A DNA stretch of 64,000 nucleotides from NCBI RefSeq assembly GCF_027744825.2, contig NC_071348.1, positions 20,617,563 through 20,681,562 on the forward strand, in the 5' to 3' direction. Shown here piece after piece: positions 13,075-24,510 of the stretch. Under the pieces are notes generated by a model that ran no database searches, was not told the origin of the DNA, and worked only from the letters and a program-made list of their open reading frames with translations. A program made the position numbers and the translations under genes. How positions within the stretch are numbered: the first letter of the stretch is position 1; each line of letters begins with the position of its first letter. The DNA is from Synchiropus splendidus. Taxonomy: Eukaryota > Chordata > Actinopteri > Syngnathiformes > Callionymidae.

Positions 13075-13159
13075 ACGTGTTCTTGTCATCTTCAGTGGAA
13101 AGTTTTAATTTTCATCACGTGTTCTAGCTGTCGTCCTTAGTGGAAAGTTTTAACTTCAT
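13075..13159. repeat. Imperfect ~42-bp direct repeat in LTR
   Basis: ACGTGTTCT...AGTGGAAAGTTTTAA...TTCAT occurs at 13075-13115 and again, with substitutions, at 13117-13159. Both halves hold AGTGGAAAGTTTTAA intact. Paired elements of this kind are common in LTR regulatory regions, but no factor is assigned. Confidence 0.7.
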
Positions 13160-13383
13160 TAGAGACACCCCGTATGTCTTATGCAGATGTTTTAGATTCA
13201 TTGAACATGCTGAGTGTTAGTTTCATTGTTTTGATAAATGTAACTTATGTTCTAAGTGAAGACCACAATGTTCTATTAATACAACGTTCCTTCTAAGTGT
13301 TAACCATAATCGCAAGCTCGGCTTAAAAACATGTTCTGCTTACAAATTCACCCTGAGGTTAGAGCATGCCCTGCAAGTTCAAA

Positions 13384-13470
13384 AGTGCAAAGCATACAGA
13401 TTCAATAAGTGCTCATAATAAGTGCAAAGCATACAGATTCAATAAGTGCTCATAATAAGTGTAAAGCATG
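13384..13470. repeat. 37-bp tandem repeat x~2.4 near LTR 3' end
   Basis: Units starting AGTGCAAAGCATACAG begin at 13384 and 13421, with a partial third from 13458. The repeat is also at about 16731, 39973 and 56092. Copy 2 has small changes (GCTAATAATAAGGGC). Confidence 0.82.
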
Positions 13471-13505
13471 GTTATAATATTTTCGATTTTCCAGTATATA
13501 CAACA

Positions 13506-13510
13506 CTTTC
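13506..13510. repeat. Right target-site duplication of LTR copy 1 (CTTTC)
   Basis: CTTTC directly after the terminal ACA; satellite resumes at once with GAAAAACACTTCAGACAG. Confidence 0.9.
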
Positions 13511-15189
13511 GAAAAACACTTCAGACAGCTTAGATTTGATGTGCAACTACTACAAAGACCCTGTCTGTAATAGTGGGAGGTGAAAATTTCGTGTTCTGAA
13601 GCTTCCCTGCAAAGTTAAGGAACAATGCAGAAAACGGGTTTTCAGCCTGAGATAGGGTTGGTTCCGGAACGCCAAACATAAAAATGTTGATAACTTTGGA
13701 AAAACAATTCAGACAGCTTAGGTTTGATGTGCTACGACTAGAAAGACCCTTTCTGCTACAGTGGGAGGTTAAAATTTCATGTTCTGAAAGTTCCCTGCAA
13801 TGTTATGGCACAATGCAGAAAACGCGTTTTCAGCCTGAGATAAGGTGGGTTCCTCAATGCTAAACATAAAAATGTTGATCACTTTGGAAAAAACATTTCA
13901 GACAGCTTAGATTTGACGTGCAACTATGAGAAAGACCCTTTCCACTATAGTGGGAGGTGAAAATTTGATGTTCTGAAGCTTCCCTACAAAGTTATGCCAC
14001 AATGCGTAAAAGGCGTTTTCTGCCTGAGATAAGGTCGTTTCCGGAACGCCAAACATAAAAATGTTGATAACTTCGGAAGAAAACATCAGACAGCTTAGAT
14101 TTGACGTGCAACTACGAGAAAGACCCTTTCTGCTATAGTGGGAGGTGAAAATTTCATGTTCTGAAGCTTCCCTGCAAAGTTATTGCACAATGCAGAAAAC
14201 ACGTTTTCAGCCTGAGATGGGGTCGATTCCGGAACGCCAAACATAAAAATGTTGATGACTTTGGAAAAACACTTCAGACAGCTTATATTTGATGTGCAAC
14301 TACTAGAAAGACCCTTTCTGCTATAGTGTGAGGTGAAAATTTCATGTTCTAAAGGTTCCCTGCAAAGTTATGGCACAATGCGTAAAACGCGTTTTCAGCC
14401 TGAGATAAGGTCGATTCCGGAACGCCAAACATAAATATGTTGATAACTTTCGAAAAACACTTCAGAAAGCTTAGATTTGATGTGCAACTACTAGAAAGAC
14501 CCTTTCTGCTATAGTGGGAGGTTAAAATTTCATCTTCGGAAGCTTCCATGCAAAGCTATGGCACAATGCAGACAACGCGTTTTTAGCCTGAGATAAGGTC
14601 GATTCTGGAACGCCAAACATAAAAATGTTGATAACTTTAGAAAAACAATTCAGAAAGCTTAGATTTGATGTGCAACTACTAGAAAGAATCTTTCTGCTAT
14701 TGTGGGAGGTCAAAATTTCATGTTCTGAAGCCTCCCTGGAAAGTCATGGGACAACGCGTTTTCAGCAAGAGAAAAGGTGGGTTCCGGAACGCCAAACATA
14801 AAAATGTTGATAACTTTGGAAAAACACTTCAGACAGCTTAGATTTGATGTGCAACTACTAGAAAGACCCTTTCTGCTATAGTGCGAAGTGAAAAATTCAT
14901 GTTCTGAAGCTTCCCAGCAAAGTTATGGCACATTGCAGAAAACGCGTTTTCAGGCTGAGATAAGGTGGGTTCCGGAATGCCAAACGTAAAAATGTTGATA
15001 ACTTTGGAAAAACACTTCAGATAGCTTAGATTTGATGTGCAACTACGAGAAAGACCCTTTCTGCTATAGTGGGAGGTGAAAATTTCATGCTCTGAAGCTT
15101 TCCTTCAAAGTTATGGCACAATGCAGAAAACGCGTTTTCAGCCTGAGATAAGGTGGGTTCCGGAACGCCAAACATAAAAATGTTGATAA
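13511..15189 (+). repeat. 188-bp satellite array, segment 2 (nine monomers)
   Basis: With its flanking duplications this interval is about 1.69 kb, close to nine whole monomers. The first ~640 bp after LTR copy 1 match the region after LTR copy 3 (from 40100) at a constant offset near 26589, including the rare GATAGGGTTGG and TGTGCTACGACTAG variants. The last monomers before 15190 match those before LTR copy 3 and those before the empty sites. Confidence 0.95.
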
Positions 15190-15194
15190 CTTTC
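15190..15194. repeat. Left target-site duplication of LTR copy 2 (CTTTC)
   Basis: CTTTC preceding the TGT end; matches 16853-16857. Confidence 0.9.
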
Positions 15195-16852
15195 TGTCGC
15201 TCGGGTTTTGGATTTCAAGGTTTTGTGTACAGGGCAATTGGCTGTAACAAGCCGTCCCTAGTTCCGAGTACACTACCTCCCTCTGCCTCTCTGGTAAAGG
15301 GCCCCCTCGTGTGGTCAACTCAGTCAGCCTCTTGTTGCAGACACGGTTCTAAAACTATAATAGATGTATCAACTTCACCTATTATATTAGTGAGTAGTGT
15401 CGGCGCTTCACTGAGCGGGTTATTTAATTCGCCCGACCTGTTGAGAAACAGGTTCTTGACCTTACAATGCTACACCTTCTACCGTAGTCTCTTTACTTAG
15501 CTTCGTTTAGGGACACATGATTAGATCCTCAATCCATTCCTTAAATAAAATATTACCTCAGCCTTCTGAACTACCACTTTATCATTGACATAATAATTCA
15601 GGATGGAATAATGCTACCAGTCGAGACATTCACTACATGTGCACAGGAAAGGGAATCAAACATTAATTCAATCCAGCATTAACTCACCTATAACCCAGTT
15701 GATGGTAGTACAGGAGCCAGTCCATTCTTAGTAGTCAGGGATCAATGCCGTTGTGCCTTTTCAGTACTTAATTCGTACTCAGTTTTATTTTGTTTTTATG
15801 TCAAAAGTATTTCTCCAAAAAATTGATAAAAAGGATAACAAAACAGTAAAATCAATAAAGAATCAAATTCAATACAAAAATGATAAAAGGGTAATAAAAC
15901 AATAAAATTCAATACAAAAATGATAAAAGGGTAATAAAACAATAAAATTCAAAAAAGGATAATGAAAACAATAAAATCAATAAACATCAATAAACTCAAG
16001 GGTATTGCCAGACGCTAATACCCAACAAAGTCAAAGGCACTGCCAGACGCTAGTGCACATACATAAATGTCAAAAATCATATAATCAAAATGCATACACA
16101 ATAAAAAGGATTAAGTCAAAGATCCTAAAAAATATATTCAAAGTATATGCAATAAAAGAGATAAGTCAAAAGAATTAATCATAAAAATCAACCAATCAAT
16201 AATAAAAAAAAACCATAAGAGAACAACAAAAAGAGTTAAATCAAATGGCCTAAGAGCAAGAGCAAGAGCACCGTCCCAAGTTAAGATACAACACCTTACA
16301 GCAAACGGATGAAGCCAAAAGCGTGGATCAAGAGCGAGAGCGAGAGGTCAGTTTATCCTAGACCTTTATAGCAACATTGCCGATTTCAATAAACAATCCC
16401 CCAATGCGTCATTAATGGGTGACGTGTTCTTGTCATCTTCAGTGGAAAGTTTTAATTTTCATCACGTGTTCTAGCTGTCGTCCTTAGTGGAAAGTTTTAA
16501 CTTCATTAGAGACACCCCTTGTGTCTTATGCAGAGGTTTTAGATTCATTGAACATGCTGAGTGTCAGTTTCATTGTTTTGATAAATGTAACTTATGTTCT
16601 AAGTGAAGACCACAATGTTCTATTAATACAACGTTCCTTCTAAGTGTTAACCATAATCGCAAGCTCGGCTTAAAAACATGTTCTGCTTACAAATTCACCC
16701 TGAGGTTAGAGCATGCCCTGCAAGTTCAAAAGTGCAAAGCATACAGATTCAATAAGTGCTAATAATAAGGGCAAAGCATACAGATTCAATAAGTGCTCAT
16801 AATAAGTGTAAAGCATGGTTATAATATTTTCGATTTTCCAGTATATACAACA
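15195..16852. mobile_element. Solo LTR, copy 2 (1658 bp)
   Basis: Same length as copy 1 and differing from it by a small number of substitutions. Private marks include GCTACCAGTC (copies 1, 3 and 4 have GCTAGCAGTC), CCCTTGTGTC and GCAGAGGTTT in the 3' third, and a changed 37-bp repeat. It shares with copy 1 the uninterrupted 16-bp stretch that copies 3 and 4 have lost, plus GGTAAAGGG and GTGGATCAAG. The upstream flank (TCCTTCAAAG monomer) is the one found at empty sites, so this copy probably keeps the original insertion context best. Confidence 0.85.
16000..16056 (+). other. Twin hairpins sharing one loop (LTR copy 2)
   Basis: Stems at 16000-16006/16017-16023 and 16037-16041/16052-16056, with the same GCCAGACGCT loop in both; no changes from copy 1. 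Confidence 0.62.
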
Positions 16853-16857
16853 CTTTC
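16853..16857. repeat. Right target-site duplication of LTR copy 2 (CTTTC)
   Basis: CTTTC immediately after the LTR, followed by GAAAAACACTTCAGACAC, the satellite continuing in phase. Confidence 0.9.
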
Positions 16858-17416
16858 GAAAAACACTTCAGACACCTTAGATTTGATGTGCAACTACTAC
16901 AAAGACCCTGTCTGTAATAGTGGGAGGTTAAAATTTCGTGTTCTGAAGCTTCCCTGTAAAGTTAAGGAACAATGCAGAAAACGCGTTTTCAGGCTGAGAT
17001 AAGGTGGGTTCCGGAATGCCAAACGTAAAAATGTTGATAACTTTGGAAAAACACTTCAGATAGCTTAGATTTGATGTGCAACTACGAGAAAGACCCTTTC
17101 TGCTGCAGTGGGGGGTTAAAATTTCATGTTCTGAAGCTTCCCTGCAAAGTTATGGCACAATGCAGAAAACGCGTTTTCAGCCTGAGATAATGTGGGTTCC
17201 GGAACGGGAAACATAAAAGTGTTGATAACTATGGAAAAACAATTCAGATAGCTTATATTTGATGTGCAACTACGAGAAAGACCCTTTCTGCTATAGTGGG
17301 AGGTGAAAATTTCATGTTCTGAAGCTTTCCTTCAAAGTTATGGCACAATGCAGAAAACGCGTTTTCAGCCTGAGACAAGGTGGGTTCCGGAACGCCAAAC
17401 ATAAAAATGTTGATAA

Positions 17417-17421
17417 CTTTC
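17417..17421. other. Empty LTR target site (CTTTC)
   Basis: GATAACTTTCGAAAAACAC without an insertion. It is preceded by the TCCTTCAAAG monomer and followed by the CTACTACAAAGACCCTG monomer, the same pair that brackets LTR copy 2. It represents the unoccupied state of the insertion site. Equivalent sites lie at 24148, 32990, 35627, 49860 and 52310. Confidence 0.75.
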
Positions 17422-17520
17422 GAAAAACACTTCAGACAGCTTAGATTTGATGTGCAACTACTACAAAGACCCTGTCTGTTATAGTGGGAGGTGAAAATTT
17501 CGTGTTCTGAAGCTTCCCTG

Positions 17521-17708
17521 CAAAGTTAAGGAACAATGCAGAAAACGCGTTTTCAGCCTGAGATGGGGTGGGTTCCGGAACGCCAAACATAAAAATGTTG
17601 ATAACTTTGGAAAAACAATTCAGACAGCTTAGATTTGATGTGCAACAACAAGAAAGACCCTTTATGCTATTGTGGGAGGTTAAATTTTCATGTTCTGAAG
17701 CTTCCCTG
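17521..17708 (+). repeat. Exact single-monomer duplication, first unit
   Basis: This 188-bp unit, starting CAAAGTTAAGGAACAATGC, is followed directly by a copy of itself at 17709-17896. The paralogous block near 24.25 kb has only one. About 18 bp of shared sequence at the edge makes the exact breakpoint ambiguous. Confidence 0.85.
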
Positions 17709-17896
17709 CAAAGTTAAGGAACAATGCAGAAAACGCGTTTTCAGCCTGAGATGGGGTGGGTTCCGGAACGCCAAACATAAAAATGTTGATAACTTTGGAA
17801 AAACAATTCAGACAGCTTAGATTTGATGTGCAACAACAAGAAAGACCCTTTATGCTATTGTGGGAGGTTAAATTTTCATGTTCTGAAGCTTCCCTG
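17709..17896 (+). repeat. Exact single-monomer duplication, second unit
   Basis: Second unit of the 188-bp duplication, differing only at its start, where AAGTTAAGG continues as in the first unit; divergence resumes after 17896 with AAGTTATGGGAC. Confidence 0.82.
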
Positions 17897-19879
17897 CAAA
17901 GTTATGGGACAATGCAGAAAACGCGTTTTCAGACTGAGATGAGGTGGGTTTCGGAACGCCAAACATAAAAATGTTGATGACTTTGGAAAAACACTTCAGA
18001 CAGCTTATATTTGATGTGCAACTACTAGAAAGACCCTTTCTGCTATAGTGTGAGGTGAAAATTTCATGTTCTAAAGGTTCCCTGCAAAGTTATGGCACAA
18101 TGCGTAAAACGCGTTTTCAGCCTGAGATAAGGTCGATTCCGGAACGCCAAACATAAATATGTTGATAACTTTCGAAAAACACTTCAGAAAGCTTAGATTT
18201 GATGTGCAACTACTAGAAAGACCCTTTCTGCTATAGTGGGAGGTTAAAATTTCATCTTCGGAAGCTTCCATGCAAAGCTATGGCACAATGCAGACAACGC
18301 GTTTTTAGCCTGAGATAAGGTCGATTCTGGAACGCCAAACATAAAAATGTTGATAACTTTCGAAAAACACTTCAGACAGCTTAGATTTGATGTGCAACTA
18401 CTAGAAAGAACCTTTCTGCTATAGTGGGAGGTCAAAATTTCATGTTCTGAAGCTTCCCTGAGAAGTTATGGCACAATGCAGAAAATGCGTTTCCGGCTTG
18501 AGATAAAGTGGGTTCCGGAACGCCAAACATAAAAATGTTGATAACTTTGGAAAAAAACTTCAGACAGCTTAGATTTGATGTGCAACTACTAGAAAGACCC
18601 TTTCTGCTATAGTGGGACGTGAAAATTTCATGTTCTGAAGCTTCCCTGCAAAGTTATGGGACAATGCATTAAACGATTTTTCATCCTGAGATAAGGACGA
18701 TTCCGGAACGCCAAACATAAAAATGTTCATAAATTTGGAAAAACACATCAGACAGCTTAGATTTGATGTGCAACTACTAGAAAGACCGTTTCTGCTATCG
18801 TGGGACGTGAAAATTTCATGTTCTGAAGCTTCCCTGCAAAGTTATGGCACAATGCAGGAAATGCGTTTTCAGCCTGAGATAAGGTGGGTTCCGGAACGCC
18901 AAACATAAAAATGTTGATAACTTTGGAAAAACACTTCAGACAGCTTAGATTTGATGTGCAACTACTAGAAAGACCCTTTCTGCTATAGTGGGAGGTGAAA
19001 ATTTCATGTTCGGAAGCTTCCCTGCAAAGTTATAGCACAACGCAGAAAACACGTTTCCAGCCTGAGATAAGTTGGCTTCCACAACGATAAACATAAAAAT
19101 GTTGATAACTTTGGAAAAACACTTCAGACAGCTTAGATTTGATGTGCAACTACTAGAAAGACCCTTTCTGCTATAGTGGGAGGTTAAAATTTCATGTTCG
19201 GAAGCTTCCATGCAAAGTTATGGCACAATGCAGACAACGCGTTTTCAGCCTGAGATAAGGTGGATTCTGGAACGCCAAACATAAAAATGTTGATAACTTT
19301 CGAAAAACACTTCAGACAGCTTAGATTTGATGTGCAACTACTAGAAAGAACCTTTCTGCTATAGTGGGAGGTCAAAATTTCATGTTCTGAAGCTTTCCTG
19401 CAAAGTTATGGCACAATGCGTAAAACGCGTTTTCAGCCTGAGATAAGGTTGATTCCGGAACGCCAAACATAAAAATGTTGATAACTTTGGAAAAACACTT
19501 CAGGCAGCTTAGATTTGATATGCAACTACTAGAAAGACCCTTTCTGCTATAGTGGGAGTTGAAAATTTCACGTTCTGAAGCTTCCCTGCAAAGTTAAGGA
19601 ACAATGCAGAAAACGCGTTTTCAGCCGGAGATAAGGTGGGTTCCGGAACGCCAAACATAAAAATGTTGATAACTTTGGAAAAACACTTCAGACAGCTTAG
19701 ATTTGATATGCAACTAATAGAAAGAGCCTTTCTGCTACAGTGGGTGGTTAAAATTTCATGTTCTGAAGCTTCGCAGCAAAGTTATGGCACAATGCAGAAA
19801 AGGCGTTTTCAGCCTGAGATAAGGTGGGTTCCGGAACGCCAAACATAAAAATGTTGATAACTTTGGAAAAACACTTCAG

Positions 19880-21150
19880 ACAGCTTAGATTTGATGTGCA
19901 ACTACTAGAAAGACCCTTTCTGCTATAGTGCGAAGTGAAAAATTCATGTTCTGAAGCTTCCCAGCAAAGTTATGGCACATTGCAGAAAACGCGTTTTCAG
20001 GCTGAGATAAGATGGGTTCCGGAATGCCAAACGTAAAAATGTTGATAACTTTGGAAAAACACTTCAGATAGCTTAGATTTGATGTGCAACTACGAGAAAG
20101 ACCCTTTCTGCTATAGTGGGAGGTGAAAATTTCATGTTCTGAAGCTTCCCTGCAAAGTTATGGCACAATGTGGAAAACCCGTTTTCAGCCTGAGAAAAGG
20201 TGGGGTCCGGAACGCCAAACTTAAAAATGTTGATAACCTTGGAAAAACACTTCAGACAGCTTAGATTTGATGTGCAACTACTAGAAAGGCCCTTTCTGCT
20301 GCAGTGGGGGGTTAAAATTTCATGTTCTGAAGCTTCCCAGCAAAGTTAAGGCACAATGCAGAAAACGTGTTTTCAGCCTGAGATAAGGTGGGTTCCGGAA
20401 CAGCAAACATAAAAGTGTTGATAACTTAGGAAAAACACTTCAGACAGCTTAGATTTGATGTGCAACTACAAGAAAGACCCTTTCTGCTATAGTGGGAGGT
20501 TAAAATTTCATGTTCTGAAGATTCCCTGCAAAGTTATGGGACAATGCAGAAAACGCGTTTTCAGACTGAGATAAGGTGGGTTTCGGAACGCCAAACATAA
20601 AAATGTTGATAACTTTGGAAAAAACATTTCAGACAGCTTAGATTTGATGTGCAACTTCTAGAAAGACCCTTTCTGCTACAGTGGGAAGTGAAAAATTCAT
20701 GTTCTGAAGCTCCCCTGCAAAATTATGGTACAATGCAGAAAACGCGTTTTCAGCCTGAGATAAGGTCTATTCCGGAACGCCAAACATAAAAGTGTTGATA
20801 ACTTTGGAAAAACACTTCAGACAGCTTAGATTTGATGTGCAACTACTAGAAAGACCCTTTCTGCTATAGTGCGAAGTGGAAAATTTCATGTTCTGAAGCT
20901 TCCCAGCAAAGTTATGGCACATTGCAGAAAACGCGTTTTCAGGCTGAGATAAGGTGGGTTCCGGAATGCCAAATGTAAAAATGTTGATAACTTCGGAAAA
21001 ACACTTCAGATAGCTTATATTTGTTGTGCAACTACGAGAAAGACCCTTTCTGCTATAATGGGATGTGAAAATTTCATGTTCTGGCACAATGTGGAAAACC
21101 CGTTTTCAGCCTGAGAAAAGGTGGGGTCCGGAACGCCAAACATAAAAATG
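19880..21150 (+). repeat. Block B, left copy
   Basis: Matches about 21170-22640. Offset is 1297 bp at 20.0 kb and 1485 bp by 20.77 kb, the change being one extra monomer in the right copy. Ends in a monomer with a ~20-bp deletion. Confidence 0.78.
21060..21100 (+). repeat. Monomer with ~20-bp deletion
   Basis: CATGTTCTG joins GCACAATGTGG directly, losing the segment containing AAGCTTCCCTGC. The same joint recurs near 22567, while related monomers at 31380 and 48445 are intact. Confidence 0.85.
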
Positions 21151-21169
21151 TTGATAACTTTGGAAAAAC

Positions 21170-22640
21170 ACTACAGACAGCTTAGATTTGATGTGCAACT
21201 ACTAGAAAGACCCTTTCTGCTATAGTGCGAAGTGAAAAATTCATGTTCTGAAGTTTCCCAGCAAAGTTATGGCACATTGCAGAAAACGCGTTTTCAGGCT
21301 GAGATAAGATGGGTTCCGGAATGCCAAACGTAAAAATGTTGATAACTTTGGAAAAACACTTCAGATAGCTTAGATTTGATGTGCAACTACGAGAAAGACC
21401 CTTTCTGCTATAGTGGGAGGTGAAAATTTCATGTTCTGAAGCTTCCCTGCAAAGTTATGGCACAATGTGGAAAACCCGTTTTCAGCCTGAGAAAAGGTGG
21501 GGTCCGGAACGCCAAACTTAAAAATGTTGATAACCTTGGAAAAACACTTCAGACAGCTTAGATTTGATGTGCAACTACTAGAAAGGCCCTTTCTGCTGCA
21601 GTGGGGGGTTAAAATTTCATGTTCTGAAGCTTCCCAGCAAAGTTAAGGCACAATGCAGAAAACGTGTTTTCAGCCTGAGATAAGGTGGGTTCCGGAACAG
21701 CAAACATAAAAGTGTTGATAACTTAGGAAAAACACTTCAGACAGCTTAGATTTGATGTGCAACTACAAGAAAGACCCTTTATGCTATTGTGGGAGGTTAA
21801 AATTTCATGTTCTGAAGATTCCCAGCAAAGTTATGACACAAAGCAGAAAACGCGTTTTCAGCCAGAGATGAGGTGGGTTCCGGAACGCCAAACATAAAAA
21901 TGTTGATAACTTTGCAAAAACACTTCAGACAGCTTAGATTTGATGTGCAACTACTAGAAAGACCCTTTATGCTACTGTGGGAGGTTAAATTTTCATGTTC
22001 TGAAGCTTCCCTGCAAAGTTATGGGACAATGCAGAAAACGCGTTTTCAGACTGAGATAAGGTGGGTTTCGGAACGCCAAACATAAAAATGTTGATAACTT
22101 TGGAAAAAACATTTCAGACAGCTTAGATTTGATGTGCAACTTCTAGAAAGACCCTTTCTGCTACAGTGGGAAGTGAAAAATTCATGTTCTGAAGCTCCCC
22201 TGCAAAATTATGGTACAATGCAGAAAACGCGTTTTCAGCCTGAGATAAGGTCTATTCCGGAACGCCAAACATAAAAGTGTTGATAACTTTGGAAAAACAC
22301 TTCAGACAGCTTAGATTTGATGTGCAACTACTAGAAAGACCCTTTCTGCTATAGTGCGAAGTGGAAAATTTCATGTTCTGAAGCTTCCCAGCAAAGTTAT
22401 GGCACATTGCAGAAAACGCGTTTTCAGGCTGAGATAAGGTGGGTTCCGGAATGCCAAATGTAAAAATGTTGATAACTTCGGAAAAACACTTCAGATAGCT
22501 TAGATTTGATGTGCAACTACGAGAAAGACCCTTTCTGCTATAATGGGATGTGAAAATTTTATGTTCTGGCACAATGTGGAAAACCCGTTTTCAGCCTGAG
22601 AAAAGGTGGGGTCCGGAACGCCAAACATAAAAATGTTGAT
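21170..22640 (+). repeat. Block B, right copy
   Basis: Partner of 19880-21150 with one additional monomer (GATGAGGTGGG and CTTTGCAAAAACAC variants near 21870-21915) inserted in the middle. It carries the same ~20-bp deletion near 22567. Confidence 0.78.
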
Positions 22641-24510
22641 AACTTTGGAAAAACACTACAGACAGCTTAGATTTGATGTGCAACTACTACAAAGACCCTG
22701 TCTGTTATAGTTGGAGTTGAAAATTTCACGTTCTGAAGCTTCCCTGCAAAGTTAAGGAACAATGCAGAAAACGCGTTTTCAGCCGGAGATAAGGTGGGTT
22801 CCGGAACGCCAAACATAAAAATGTTGATAACTTTGGAAAAACACTTCAGACAGCTTAGATTTGATATGCAACTACTAGAAAGAGCCTTTCTGCTACAGTG
22901 GGTGGTTAAAATTTCATGTTCTGAAGCTTCGCAGCAAAGTTGTGGCACAATGCAGAAAACGCGTTTTCAGCCTGAGATAAGGTGGGTTCCGGAACGCCAA
23001 ACATAAAAATGTTGATAACTTTGGAAAAAAACATTTCAGACAGCTTAGATTTGATGTGCAACTACAAGAAAGACCCTTTATGCTATTGTGGGAGGTTAAA
23101 ATTTCATGTTCTGAAGATTCCCAGCAAAGTTATGGCACAAAGCAGAAAACGCGTTTTCAGCAAGAGAAAAGGTGGGTTCCGGAACGCCAAACATAAAAAT
23201 GTTGATAACTTTGGAAAAACACTTCAGACAGCTTAGATTTGATGTGCAACTACTAGAAAGACCCTTTCTGCTATAGTGCGAAGTGAAAAATTCATGTTCT
23301 GAAGCTTCCCAGCAATGTTATGGCACATTGCAGAAAACGCGTTTTCAGGCTGAGATAAGGTGGGTTCCGGAATGCCAAACGTAAAAATGTTGATAACTTT
23401 GGAAAAACACTTCAGATAGCTTAGATTTGATGTGCAACTACGAGAAAGACCCTTTCTGCTATAGTGGGAGGTGAAAATTTCATGTTCTGAAGCTTCCCTG
23501 CAAAGTTATGGCACAATGTGGAAAACCGGTTTTCAGCCTGAGAAAAGGTGGGGTCCAGAACGCCAAACATAAAAATGTTGATAACTTTGGAAAAACACTT
23601 CAGACTGCTTAGATTTGATGTGCAACTACTAGAAAGTCCCTTTCTGCTATAGTGGGTGGTGAAAATTTCATTTTTGAACCTTTCCTGCAAAGTTATGGCA
23701 CAATGAAGTAAACACGTTTTCAGCCCGAGATAAGGTGGGTTCCGGAACGCCAAACTTAAAAATGTTGATAACCTTGGAAAAACACTTCAGACAGCTTAGA
23801 TGTGATGTGCAACTACTAGAAAGGCCCTTTCTGCTGCAGTGGGGGGTTAAAATTTCATGTTCTGAAGCTTCCCTGCAAAGTTATGGCACAATGCAGAAAA
23901 CGCGTTTTCAGCCTGAGATAATGTGGGTTCCGGAACGGGAAACATAAAAGTGTTGATAACTATGGAAAAACAATTCAGATAGCTTATATTTGATGTGCAA
24001 CTACGAGAAAGACCCTTTCTGCTATAGTGGGAGGTGAAAATTTCATGTTCTGAAGCTTTCCTTCAAAGTTATGGCACAATGCAGAAAACGCGTTTTCAGC
24101 CTGAGACAAGGTGGGTTCCGGAACGCCAAACATAAAAATGTTGATAACTTTCGAAAAACACTTCAGACAGCTTAGATTTGATGTGCAACTACTACAAAGA
24201 CCCTGTCTGTTATAGTGGGAGGTGAAAATTTCGTGTTCTGAAGCTTCCCTGCAAAGTTAAGGAACAATGCAGAAAACGCGTTTTCAGCCTGAGATGGGGT
24301 GGGTTCCGGAACGCCAAACATAAAAATGTTGATAACTTTGGAAAAACAATTCAGACAGCTTAGATTTGATGTGCAACAACAAGAAAGACCCTTTATGCTA
24401 TTGTGGGAGGTTAAATTTTCATGTTCTGAAGCTTCCCTGCAAAGTTATGGGACAATGCAGAAAACGCGTTTTCAGACTGAGATAAGGTGGGTTTCGGAAC
24501 GCCAAACATA
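22490..24510 (+). repeat. Block C, left copy
   Basis: Matches 31310-33355 at a steady offset of 8842 bp with very few differences, including the rare CACTACAGACAGC, TTTTTGAACC and ACGGGAAACATAAAAG variants. The offset is 47 monomers plus 6 bp. Confidence 0.83.

Larger units (their letters stand above)
11848..13505. mobile_element. Solo LTR, copy 1 (1658 bp)
   Basis: This is a non-satellite element starting TGTCGCTCGGG and ending TATATACAACA, bounded by CTTTC duplications. TG...CA ends plus a 5-bp target duplication are the hallmarks of an LTR retrotransposon integrated by a retroviral-type integrase. The sequence after ACA is satellite at once, so there is no primer-binding site, polypurine tract or gag-pol, as expected after LTR-LTR recombination. 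The 5' third has mixed composition with hairpins. The middle third is A-rich with several AATAAA motifs, a 40-bp tandem repeat and two related hairpins. The 3' end has a 37-bp repeat. Transcription direction is not certain. The superfamily is not established; a non-autonomous LTR-like element is an alternative. Copy-specific marks are CCCCGTATG near 13168 and GGATGAAGTC near 12759. The 115-codon frame running in from the satellite shows no recognisable domain. Confidence 0.85.
11130..13640 (+). repeat. Left unit of ~3.3-kb tandem duplication (with LTR copy 1)
   Basis: Satellite upstream of LTR copy 1, the LTR itself and about 135 bp after it recur at about 14290-16990. The offset is 3159 bp upstream and 3347 bp from the LTR onwards; the 188-bp difference is one monomer present before LTR copy 2 and missing before copy 1. 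Shared rare variants include GTGAGGTGAAAATTTCATG followed by TCTAAAGG, and a 9-bp deletion giving GGGACAACGCG near 11594 and 14754. Confidence 0.85.
14290..16990 (+). repeat. Right unit of ~3.3-kb tandem duplication (with LTR copy 2)
   Basis: Partner of 11130-13640. It holds one extra monomer just before the LTR (about 15005-15190). Similarity ends about 135 bp past the LTR, where the sequence moves within a monomer into a CAGGCTGAGATAAGG / GGAATGCCAAACG variant, a recombination joint between monomer types. Confidence 0.83.
17104..19850 (+). repeat. Block A, left copy
   Basis: Matches 23834-26957. The offset is 6730 bp at the start, 6543 after a one-monomer duplication in this copy, and 7107 after about 18.5 kb, where the right copy has three further monomers. 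Each change of offset is a whole number of monomers. Confidence 0.82.

Noticed and set aside
11848..13505. Full LTR retrotransposon, or an rRNA or snRNA gene fragment
   Set aside because: There is no internal domain, primer-binding site or polypurine tract, and satellite resumes at once. I recognised no conserved rRNA or snRNA core despite the structured 5' part.
13505..13505. TATATA near the LTR 3' end as a promoter
   Set aside because: A single AT-rich motif 5 bp from the element end, with LTR orientation unknown; not enough to call a promoter.
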